A stretch of DNA of 64,000 nucleotides from Lacinutrix sp. WUR7 (GTDB lineage: Bacteria; Bacteroidota; Bacteroidia; Flavobacteriales; Flavobacteriaceae), in the NCBI RefSeq assembly GCF_016864015.1, contig NZ_CP045067.1, positions 3,606,001-3,670,000 of the forward strand, read 5' to 3'. Below, one piece after another: positions 1 through 7,356 of the stretch. The position numbers and the translations under genes were made by a program. A model generated the notes under the pieces. That model saw only the letters and a list, made by a program, of their open reading frames with translations, made no database searches and was not told where the DNA came from. Within the stretch, counting starts at the first letter, position 1, and each line of letters opens with the position of its first letter.

Positions 1-934
1 TCGCGACTAAACCTTCCCGAATTGGCTCGTTTGTTTTTGCTGCTCCGTGTGCTAAAGGTGCTGTACCAATTCCTGCTTCATTAGAAAATGCACCACGACG
101 AATTCCTAAAATGATTAATCCTCCTAGAAGTCCGCCTAAAAAGGCATCACCTTTATAATTTTCTGCTGTAAAAGCATCGGTAAATATAAGTTTGAAATAC
201 GTTGGAACCACTTCCGCATTAGCGAACAAAATAATAAGAATTAGCACAAAATAAAGCAATACCATACTTGGCACTAACCTAGAGGCCACTTTACTAATTC
301 GATTTAATCCACCTAAAATAACCACCGAAGTAATACTAACTAAAATAAGACCAATAATTAAATTAGAAGTGAAATTCACAGCTACACCATTGGGTTTTAA
401 AACAATATCATTAATTGCCTGTGTTAACTGGTTTACATTAAAAACAGGCAACGCGCCTATTAATCCGCAAAGACTAAAAAACACCGCTAAAGGCTTCCAA
501 TGTTTCCCTAAACCTTCCATAATAAAATACATGGGTCCGCCTTGCGTATTACCTTCGCTGTCTTTCCCACGATACATAATTGCCAAACTAGAAGTAAAGA
601 ATTTTGTAGCCATACCAATAATTGCGCTAACCCATAACCAAAATACAGCTCCTGGCCCGCCAATAGAAATTGCGACTGCTACTCCTGCAATATTTCCCAT
701 ACCAATGGTAGAAGACAAAGCAGTTGTTAAGGCTTGAAAATGGGTGATTTCTCCTTTATCCTCTGGGTTATCATATTTACCACGAAGTACTTGTATGGCA
801 TGACCTAAATAACGAAAGGGTAAAAATCGAGATAAGATTAGAAGATACAAACCTCCTCCAATTAATAAAATGAGTAACGGAAGTCCCCAAACGAATGAGG
901 CAAAATCTGCTATAAATTGATCTAGTTTTTGCAA
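1..934 (-). CDS. Alanine/glycine:cation symporter (AGCS family), 3' part cut by window edge
   Basis: Inner-membrane sodium/alanine symporter. The reverse-strand reading is open from 934 to the left edge (about 311 codons) and lacks its C-terminus only because the window begins there. Family landmarks seen are VWGLPLLILL near the N-terminus, a GNIAGVA stretch followed by GGPGAVFWLW, and RGAFSNEAGIGTAP close to the window edge. No ATG fits. The first usable start is TTG at 934-932, with an in-frame TAA 12 nt further upstream, so TTG is the best start. The residue spacing matches AGCS proteins, which usually begin just before the VWG motif. The substrate (alanine or glycine) cannot be told from sequence. 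Confidence 0.9.
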   Translation of the reverse strand, partial: MQKLDQFIADFASFVWGLPLLILLIGGGLYLLILSRFLPFRYLGHAIQVLRGKYDNPEDKGEITHFQALTTALSSTIGMGNIAGVAVAISIGGPGAVFWLWVSAIIGMATKFFTSSLAIMYRGKDSEGNTQGGPMYFIMEGLGKHWKPLAVFFSLCGLIGALPVFNVNQLTQAINDIVLKPNGVAVNFTSNLIIGLILVSITSVVILGGLNRISKVASRLVPSMVLLYFVLILIILFANAEVVPTYFKLIFTDAFTAENYKGDAFLGGLLGGLIILGIRRGAFSNEAGIGTAPLAHGAAKTNEPIREGLVA

Positions 935-1031
935 TGGTAGTATTTTTTATAAATGTAATAAAAGCTATTGACTTATAAATTTAATACGCTAATTTAGTTC
1001 AGCTAATACTCATCCATCAAAAATCAATCTC

Positions 1032-2297
1032 ATGAAATCATTAAAATTACTATTCTTTTTATGTATTACAGTTTCTTTACATGCTCAAGATCATTCGGAA
1101 GAAAAACATTTCAGACATTTAAGATACAATCATGTATCGCCATATATTGTACTTGCAGGAATTCATCCTATTTCAAAAGAAACAGCAAAATCTACATCTC
1201 ATTACACCTTTATTTATGATAATGAGAATAGGTTAATCGAAATTATTAATTCGCATTATCACACTGAAAAAAAGCATCCTTTAGCTTCTATTGGAGTTTA
1301 TAAAATGCGTATTACTTATGAAGACAATAAAGAAACAAGGACTTTTTTTGATCCAAACAATAAACCTATTACTAACGACCGAGAAGTGTTTAAAGAAGTA
1401 TATACCTATGACACTAAAGGAAACAAAATAAAGCTTGCATTTTATGATTTAGACAATAATCCTATAGTATCGAATTGGGAAATAGCTACATATAAATGGA
1501 CAAAAACAAAAGATGGCATTATTGAAAAACGCTTTAACCTAAAAGATGAAGAAGTTAATGTTTCTCCATATTTTGAATTTGGAACAACATTGATAAAAAT
1601 GGATAAAAACGGCACTCCAAAAGGACATTATAATTTAAATGACAAACTAGAAATCACAGAAAACATTGTTGGTGTTGCCTCTTATCAAGATACATTTGAT
1701 GCTATGCAAAATCATGTTAAATATAGCTATCATGATAGTAAAAACAATTTAACAATGAACCAATGGCAATTTTCTATTGGTGAAAAAATATACGATAGTA
1801 TTGGTAATAATATTCAGCTTAATTATTATGATACCGCTGGAAAATTTATTAGAGATAGGTATGTTTATTCTAACGCTGAAATAGCTTTAAGTAAAGCTAC
1901 TACTGTAAAAGACTCTACAGAAATCAAAGAAAAAGCACTGGGTTATTTAATTGGTTTACAACAATTAAAACCAGAACTAATGAATGAGGTATTGAATGAC
2001 AGCTTAAACAAAGTAACCATTGGTTGGGATAGAAGCACAAAAAAAGAATACTCCAAAAGAACCACAAAAGAGCAAATGATTGTCTTTGCAAATTCTTGGA
2101 ATAAATCGAATACCCAATTCCCTGTTCCACCAAATAACAAAGTGATCATTCTGGATATTTACAATCGTATTGCAAATGTGAAACTAGTATCTGATAATTG
2201 GGTAGAATATTTACATCTAATGAAACTAGATGGAAACTGGCAAATTGTGAATTTGATCTGGCAATATAAAGATGTAGATCGTTATCCTAAAGAGTAA
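1032..2297 (+). CDS. Exported protein with YD-like repeats and C-terminal NTF2/lumazine-binding-like domain
   Basis: A 421-residue protein with a signal peptide (residues 1-18, ending near HAQ). Residues about 50-290 contain repeated pieces of the type YTYDTKGNKIKLAFYD and YDNENRLIEII, which resemble degenerate YD/RHS-like beta repeats. Residues about 300-415 look like an NTF2-like fold of the putative lumazine-binding group (KALGYLIGLQQL, then VEYLHLMKLDGNWQIVNLIW). The function is unknown; a periplasmic or outer-membrane-associated place is inferred. It is transcribed alone and ends in a strong hairpin shared with purC on the other strand. Confidence 0.75.
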   Translation: MKSLKLLFFLCITVSLHAQDHSEEKHFRHLRYNHVSPYIVLAGIHPISKETAKSTSHYTFIYDNENRLIEIINSHYHTEKKHPLASIGVYKMRITYEDNKETRTFFDPNNKPITNDREVFKEVYTYDTKGNKIKLAFYDLDNNPIVSNWEIATYKWTKTKDGIIEKRFNLKDEEVNVSPYFEFGTTLIKMDKNGTPKGHYNLNDKLEITENIVGVASYQDTFDAMQNHVKYSYHDSKNNLTMNQWQFSIGEKIYDSIGNNIQLNYYDTAGKFIRDRYVYSNAEIALSKATTVKDSTEIKEKALGYLIGLQQLKPELMNEVLNDSLNKVTIGWDRSTKKEYSKRTTKEQMIVFANSWNKSNTQFPVPPNNKVIILDIYNRIANVKLVSDNWVEYLHLMKLDGNWQIVNLIWQYKDVDRYPKE

Positions 2298-2301
2298 GCA
2301 T

Positions 2302-2336
2302 AAAAAAAGACCTAGTAATCACTAGGTCTTTTTTTT
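2302..2336. terminator. Bidirectional rho-independent terminator
   Basis: Stem GACCTAGT / ACTAGGTC with a 4-nt loop, flanked by an A run on the left and a T run on the right, so it can stop both the upstream plus-strand gene and purC coming from the right. Confidence 0.9.
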
Positions 2337-2352
2337 ATAAGTATTATTAATG

Positions 2353-3303
2353 CTATTTTGCCAAATACGCTAAAACATTTTTCTCAATGCGTTCTTGAAT
2401 ATTAGAAACATCTGCTTTTACAAATGGCTCTCCCATGATTTTTTCATAAAGCTCGATATATCTTTCGGAAACGGTTTCTATATATTCATCGCTCATTACA
2501 GGAACAGTTTGCCCTTCTAAACCTTGAAAATCGTTTGCAATTAACCACTGACGTACAAACTCTTTAGAAAGTTGTTTTTGCGCTTCACCTTTATCTTGAC
2601 GCTCTTGATAACCATCCGCATAAAAATAACGCGAAGAATCTGGTGTATGAATTTCATCAATTAAAACGATTTTGCCGTCTTTAGTTTTTCCGAATTCATA
2701 TTTAGTATCCACTAAAATCAATCCGCGAGAAGCAGCTATTTCTGTTCCTCGTTGAAATAATTTTCTGGTGTAATCTTCTAAAACAATATAATCTTCTTGA
2801 GAAACAATTCCTTTTGCAAGAATATCTTCACGAGAAATATCTTCGTCATGATCTCCCATTTCTGCTTTCGTTGCAGGTGTAATAATTGGCGCAGGAAACT
2901 TATCGTTTTCTTTCATTCCTTCTGGCATAGCAACACCACAAAGCATACGTTTTCCTGCTTTATATTCTCTTGCTGCGTGACCAGACATATACCCACGAAT
3001 TACCATTTCTACTTTAAAAGGCTCACATAAATGTCCGACAGCCACATTAGGATCTGGCGTTGCGGTTAACCAATTTGGCACCACATCTTCGGTAGCTTTC
3101 ATCATGCTGGTTGCTATCTGGTTTAGTATTTGCCCTTTGTACGGAATTCCTTTTGGCATCACCACATCGAAAGCAGAGAGTCTGTCTGTTGCTATCATGA
3201 CTAATTCTTGGTCATTAATGTTATAAACAGCTCTTACTTTTCCTTTGTAAAGACTTTTCTGGTTTGGAAAATTAAAGTTGGTATCTGTAATTGTATTACT
3301 CAT
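2353..3303 (-). CDS. purC: Phosphoribosylaminoimidazole-succinocarboxamide synthase
   Basis: Joins CAIR and aspartate using ATP to make SAICAR, a step of de novo purine synthesis in the cytosol. It is 316 residues, the longer form common in Bacteroidota. Seen are YKGKVRAVY at the N-terminus, [11 protein letters not shown], the first signature [19 protein letters not shown], and the second signature [13 protein letters not shown]. It stands alone between a terminator and a repeat-rich spacer. The start ATG at 3303 gives the expected N-terminus. Confidence 0.97.
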   Translation of the reverse strand: MSNTITDTNFNFPNQKSLYKGKVRAVYNINDQELVMIATDRLSAFDVVMPKGIPYKGQILNQIATSMMKATEDVVPNWLTATPDPNVAVGHLCEPFKVEMVIRGYMSGHAAREYKAGKRMLCGVAMPEGMKENDKFPAPIITPATKAEMGDHDEDISREDILAKGIVSQEDYIVLEDYTRKLFQRGTEIAASRGLILVDTKYEFGKTKDGKIVLIDEIHTPDSSRYFYADGYQERQDKGEAQKQLSKEFVRQWLIANDFQGLEGQTVPVMSDEYIETVSERYIELYEKIMGEPFVKADVSNIQERIEKNVLAYLAK

Positions 3304-3330
3304 TTTTTTTGCTTTATTTGAGATGCTTCA

Positions 3331-3574
3331 CTTCGACTGCGCTCTGTACAGGCTAGCTCAGCATGACATATAACTATTAGTTGTGTTACTTATTCCTTTT
3401 TATAAATTATTGCTTCTGAATTTTAGTACAGAATGACAAAATTAACTTTTTAGTTTCGATTTCCAGCCCTGATTGCAGCGGCATCCTTTTTACGTCAGTT
3501 CGAGTGGATTTGCTTTTTTGCAAATTTGTATCGAGAACAAGTAAAAAGATATAGCGGAAAGCAGGTTCCTGGCT
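3331..3574. repeat. Two palindromic extragenic elements, one nested inside another
   Basis: The spacer between purC and phoH has no gene. At 3331-3368 is an element beginning CTTCGACTGCGCTC and ending CATGAC. At 3463-3493 and 3541-3574 are the imperfect inverted arms of a longer element (CCTGATTGCAGCGG / CCGCTATATC type, both joined to TTTTTAC). Between these arms lies a second inverted pair, 3498-3513 (GTTCGAGTGGATTTGC) and 3520-3538 (GCAAATTTGTATCGAGAAC). I know such sequences as common dispersed intergenic repeats of Flavobacteriaceae; that one sits inside the other is read directly here. Confidence 0.6.
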
Positions 3575-3584
3575 TCTAAAAAAA

Positions 3585-4541
3585 TTAACCGTCTAGATTT
3601 TCAATATTTCGATATGCTGCGATGACTTTTTTCACTAATTTATGACGAACAACGTCTTTATCATCTAAGAAAACCATGCCAATACCTTCAATATCTTTTA
3701 AAACCAATAGCGCTTCTTTTAGTCCTGAAACCGTACGACGCGGTAAATCTATTTGTCCGGGATCACCAGTTAAAAGGAACTTTGCATTTTTCCCCATACG
3801 GGTTAAAAACATTTTCATTTGTGCGTGTGTGGTGTTTTGGCCTTCATCTAAAATAACAAATGCGTTATCTAAAGTTCGTCCGCGCATAAACGCCAAAGGT
3901 GCAATTTGAATGGTTCCGTTTTCTATATAATGCGCCAACTTTTCTGGAGCAATCATATCGCGTAATGCATCATATAAAGGTTGCATGTACGGATCTAATT
4001 TTTCTTTTAAATCTCCCGGAAGAAATCCTAAATTTTCACCAGCTTCTACTGCAGGACGTGTTAAAATAATACGTCGCACCTCTTTATTCTTCAATGCTTT
4101 TACTGCTAACGCAACACCTGTATATGTTTTTCCTGTTCCTGCTGGACCGATGGCAAAAACCATATCGTTTTTACGCATAAGCTCTACCAATTTACGTTGG
4201 TTTGCGGTTTGGGCTTTAATAATTTTTCCGTTTACACCATGCACTATAGCTTCTCCACTTTTTGCGGTTGTAGCATAATCATCACTAGTATTGCTGGTTA
4301 AAACACGTTCAATAACGTTCTCATCTAGCTTGTTATACTTGGCGAAATGTTTTATCAACATGTTGATTCGCCTATTGAACTCGTCCAAAAGCTCTTCTTC
4401 TCCGTAAGCCTTAATTTCATTGCCTCTAGCGACAATTTTTAATTTTGGAAAGTGTTTTTTTAATAGTTTAATATTTTCATTTCCAGATCCAAAAAATTCT
4501 TTTGGAGTAATTTCTTCAAGTTCAATTATTAATTCGTTCAA
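3585..4541 (-). CDS. phoH: PhoH-like ATPase/ribonuclease-associated protein (YbeZ type)
   Basis: Cytosolic P-loop ATPase of the PhoH/YbeZ family, linked to RNA metabolism and ribosome maturation. It is 318 residues. The Walker A motif GPAGTGKT is at 132-139, LTRPAVEAGENLGFLPGD follows, and the Walker B region FVILDEGQNTT is near residue 230. The N-terminal 100 residues carry the KH-like region usual in YbeZ. It is divergent from the SAM hydroxide adenosyltransferase gene, with a shared promoter spacer of 123 bp. Confidence 0.95.
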   Translation of the reverse strand: MNELIIELEEITPKEFFGSGNENIKLLKKHFPKLKIVARGNEIKAYGEEELLDEFNRRINMLIKHFAKYNKLDENVIERVLTSNTSDDYATTAKSGEAIVHGVNGKIIKAQTANQRKLVELMRKNDMVFAIGPAGTGKTYTGVALAVKALKNKEVRRIILTRPAVEAGENLGFLPGDLKEKLDPYMQPLYDALRDMIAPEKLAHYIENGTIQIAPLAFMRGRTLDNAFVILDEGQNTTHAQMKMFLTRMGKNAKFLLTGDPGQIDLPRRTVSGLKEALLVLKDIEGIGMVFLDDKDVVRHKLVKKVIAAYRNIENLDG

Positions 4542-4664
4542 AAGCGCATCGATTTAATTATATTAATCTGTTCCATTTTATTAGATTTGTTATCCAATTA
4601 GAAAGCTAAACAAACTTAAACAATTTTAAGGTGTGTTATGTTAAAAAAATATCAACAATAATTC

Positions 4665-5501
4665 ATGGCAATAATAACATTAACGACTGACTTTGGTGAG
4701 AAAGATCACTTTGCTGGTGCGATAAAAGGAGCTATTTATAGTGAAATTCCTGATGTTAAAATTGTTGATATCTCGCATTCTGTGTCGCCATTTAATATAC
4801 CAGAAGCGGCATATATCATCCAAAATGCATATAGTAGTTTTCCAAAAGGCACTATTCATTTAATTGGTATTGATGCAGAAATAAATCCGGAAAACAAACA
4901 CATCGCTGTAAAGTTAGATGGCCATTATTTTATTTGTGCCAATAATGGTATTATGAGTATGATTTGTGCCGAAATTGCGCCAGAGAAAATTGTAGAAATT
5001 AATATTCACGATAAAATAGTTACTAGCTTTCCCGTTTTAGATGTGTTTGTAAAAGTAGCATCACATATGGCTCGAGGTGGAACTCTAGAAGTTATAGGAA
5101 AAGCAATAACCGATATAAAACCGACAAACAATATACATCCTTTTGTAAACGATGAAAAAACGCAAATTATAGGAAGCATTATTTATATTGATAATTATGG
5201 TAATGTGGTTACTAATATTAGAAAATCTTTTTTTGAAGAAATTCACAAAGGTCGTGATTTTGAAATATCTGCTAGAAATTACAAGTTTAAAACCATCCAC
5301 AAAAAGTATAGTGATATTATAGATTTCGATATTCCGGAAGAAAAAAGACATGATGAAGGACGTGGTGTTGTGGTCTTTAACTCTTCTAACTATTTAGAAA
5401 TTGCACTCTATAAAAGTAACACAAGTACCGTTGGTAGTGCTGCTACATTAATGGGTTTACAACTTAGAGATACGGTAACTATTAATATTAATAAAGTATA
5501 A
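4665..5501 (+). CDS. S-adenosyl-L-methionine hydroxide adenosyltransferase (DUF62 family)
   Basis: Splits SAM into adenosine and methionine using water/hydroxide; it is related to the bacterial fluorinases and chlorinases. It is 278 residues, the usual length. Seen are TLTTDFGEKDHFAGAIKG at the N-terminus, DISHSVSPFNIPEAAYI, the nucleotide-contact region FICANNGIMSMI, and YIDNYGNVVTNI in the C-terminal domain. It has no halogenase-specific loop that I can recognise, so hydrolase activity is the best guess. It begins a plus-strand run that continues to dnaN. Confidence 0.9.
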   Translation: MAIITLTTDFGEKDHFAGAIKGAIYSEIPDVKIVDISHSVSPFNIPEAAYIIQNAYSSFPKGTIHLIGIDAEINPENKHIAVKLDGHYFICANNGIMSMICAEIAPEKIVEINIHDKIVTSFPVLDVFVKVASHMARGGTLEVIGKAITDIKPTNNIHPFVNDEKTQIIGSIIYIDNYGNVVTNIRKSFFEEIHKGRDFEISARNYKFKTIHKKYSDIIDFDIPEEKRHDEGRGVVVFNSSNYLEIALYKSNTSTVGSAATLMGLQLRDTVTININKV

Positions 5502-5596
5502 TTTTTTTTGCAGTCGCAGTTTATAGTCATCGTTGGAAGCGTAAAGCAAATAAATTATAGAAAATTAGTTTTGAATTAGAGAAATTCACTTTGAAA

Positions 5597-5645
5597 CTTT
5601 TAACTTTTAACTTTTAACTTTTAACTTTTAACTTTTAACTTTTAA
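5597..5645 (+). repeat. Seven tandem copies of the 7-mer CTTTTAA ending 3 nt before a start codon
   Basis: Units start at 5597, 5604, 5611, 5618, 5625, 5632 and 5639 and are identical. The array ends at 5645, and the ATG of the next gene begins at 5649. It fills the place where promoter and ribosome binding site should lie, so copy-number change by slippage could alter expression. Confidence 0.9.
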
Positions 5646-5648
5646 AAA

Positions 5649-5945
5649 ATGTTTGTTCGAATTGTAAAAATGAGTTTTGATCCTTCTAAAATTGAAGAAT
5701 TTTTAGAAAATTTCAATGAAAAGAAAGAATCTATACGAAACTTTGATGGTTGCCGTTTCTTAGAGTTATACCGAGATAAAACAAATCCGAATATATTTTT
5801 CACCTATAGTTATTGGGAAGCGGAAGCCGATTTAGAAAATTACAGACAATCGGATTTATTTAAAGATATCTGGGCAAAAACAAAACCATTATTTAATGGA
5901 AAACCAGAAGCTTGGAGTGTGGATAAAGTCGCTTCTCTGGAGTAA
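5649..5945 (+). CDS. Antibiotic biosynthesis monooxygenase (ABM)-domain protein
   Basis: A small cytosolic protein of 98 residues with the dimeric alpha-beta barrel fold of the ABM family. MFVRIVKMSFDPSKIEEFL forms the first strand and helix, then comes GCRFLELYRDKTNPNIFFTYSYWE, the central strands with the family's YW pair. No heme or metal ligand can be assigned. Tandem 7-mer repeats lie on both sides (CTTTTAA before, GTGTTCC after), so its translation may be unusually variable. Likely role: small quinone or heme-oxygenase-like housekeeping function, unproven. Confidence 0.8.
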   Translation: MFVRIVKMSFDPSKIEEFLENFNEKKESIRNFDGCRFLELYRDKTNPNIFFTYSYWEAEADLENYRQSDLFKDIWAKTKPLFNGKPEAWSVDKVASLE

Positions 5946-5948
5946 GGA

Positions 5949-5976
5949 GTGTTCCGTGTTCCGTGTTCCGTGTTCC
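5949..5976. repeat. Four tandem copies of GTGTTCC
   Basis: Units start at 5949, 5956, 5963 and 5970, directly after the stop codon of the ABM gene. The unit length (7 bp) is the same as in the array upstream of that gene but the sequence differs. Confidence 0.9.
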
Positions 5977-6042
5977 GTAAGTGAAAAATCAATATTGGTA
6001 CCAAAACAAATAAACGCATCAACAAAAACAAATAAATAAAGC

Positions 6043-7254
6043 ATGTTAAAAAGAATATTTATTTTAACCCTAACCATCTGCTTAGTTGCTTGTAAAAAAG
6101 AAACACCAATTGCCAAAATTGGAGAGCAAGTTCCTGATTACACATTTAAAAACGTTTTAAACAGTGTGGATAATGAGGTTACCATTCAAGATTTAAAAGG
6201 GAAAGTAGTAATCCTAGAGTTTTGGGCAACTTGGTGCGGACCTTGCATTCCTGCAATGAAAAAACTAGATAGCCTTAAAACCGAATTTAAAGACCAAATA
6301 GAAGTAATTACTATTTCCACCGAAAATAGCGAACGATTAGAAAAATTCATTAAAAGTACAAATACGAAACTACGAATTGTTTCAGATACCATTCATCAAA
6401 ATAATTTTAAGTACAAAATAATTCCGCATTCTATAATCATTGATAAAAAAGGTATTGTTAGAGCAATTACAAGTCCAGAAAATATAAATAAAGAAGTTTT
6501 AACAGACCTTATTGTTAATGATAAAATTAGTTTAGAAGTTAAAGACGACTATTACATTGATCCAAATTTAGAAGTAAAAACAATAAAATCGATTTCTAAT
6601 TCAAATTACAGAATAGAATTAAAAACTTTTGACCAAGACAAAAGAGGAGGTTCCCAAGTTTTAAAAGATATAGATGGGAATATTAATGGTGTCGAAATAT
6701 GGAATAGTACCATTCCTAGATTATACCAAACACTTTTCGATATATCATCGCCAAGTAGAATGGTTTATAAAGACAGTTTAAGCGAAGCCGATTTCCCGTA
6801 TGATGAAGCACATAAATACAATATGCTTATTGAAGCTTCCTCAAAATATCAAGATAAATGGAAACAAACTGGAATTGATTTTCTGAACCAGCAATTAGGT
6901 ATAAATGCACAAATGGGAATAGATACTCTTGCCTGTTACGTCTTAAAAAACATAGATAATAGTATTCAAGAATCTTCAGCAAAAGAAACAGAATTCATGT
7001 TTATGGGACCAATTCTTAAAACTAAAAAGATTACAATTTCTAAACTTGTAGATTATATAGAAAATTTCAATAAGCTCCCTGTTGTTGACCAAACGGGATT
7101 AACTGGAGAATATGATATTGATTTAGATTGGGATTTATCTAATACAGAAACATTTCATGAGGCATTAAAAAAATACGGATTAAAACTTGAAAAATCGGAT
7201 GAAAAATTACCTGTAAAGGTGATGGAGATTTACAAGAAAAAAACCAAATTATAA
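6043..7254 (+). CDS. TlpA-like thioredoxin-fold lipoprotein with an extra C-terminal domain
   Basis: 403 residues. A lipoprotein signal (lipobox LVAC, C17) puts it in the periplasm, membrane anchored. Residues 25-160 are a TlpA/ResA-type thioredoxin domain with the active site WATWCGPC (C65 and C68) and a following VISTENSERLEKF region. It should act as a thiol-disulfide oxidoreductase. Residues about 190-403 form an additional domain with no motif that I recognise (it includes YDIDLDWDLSN). It lies between the ABM gene and gldFG in the same direction. Confidence 0.85.
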   Translation: MLKRIFILTLTICLVACKKETPIAKIGEQVPDYTFKNVLNSVDNEVTIQDLKGKVVILEFWATWCGPCIPAMKKLDSLKTEFKDQIEVITISTENSERLEKFIKSTNTKLRIVSDTIHQNNFKYKIIPHSIIIDKKGIVRAITSPENINKEVLTDLIVNDKISLEVKDDYYIDPNLEVKTIKSISNSNYRIELKTFDQDKRGGSQVLKDIDGNINGVEIWNSTIPRLYQTLFDISSPSRMVYKDSLSEADFPYDEAHKYNMLIEASSKYQDKWKQTGIDFLNQQLGINAQMGIDTLACYVLKNIDNSIQESSAKETEFMFMGPILKTKKITISKLVDYIENFNKLPVVDQTGLTGEYDIDLDWDLSNTETFHEALKKYGLKLEKSDEKLPVKVMEIYKKKTKL

Positions 7255-7356
7255 AACATTCCTTGCTATCCAAGCGGGACATTTTTTTTAATTGAAATAA
7301 AAAAGAAATTAATTACCAAGTCGCTATTCGACTCGTAATGAAAGAATATATATTAT

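Noticed and set aside
369-737. 122-codon plus-strand open frame
   Set aside because: It lies wholly inside the AGCS symporter gene on the other strand and shows no family pattern.
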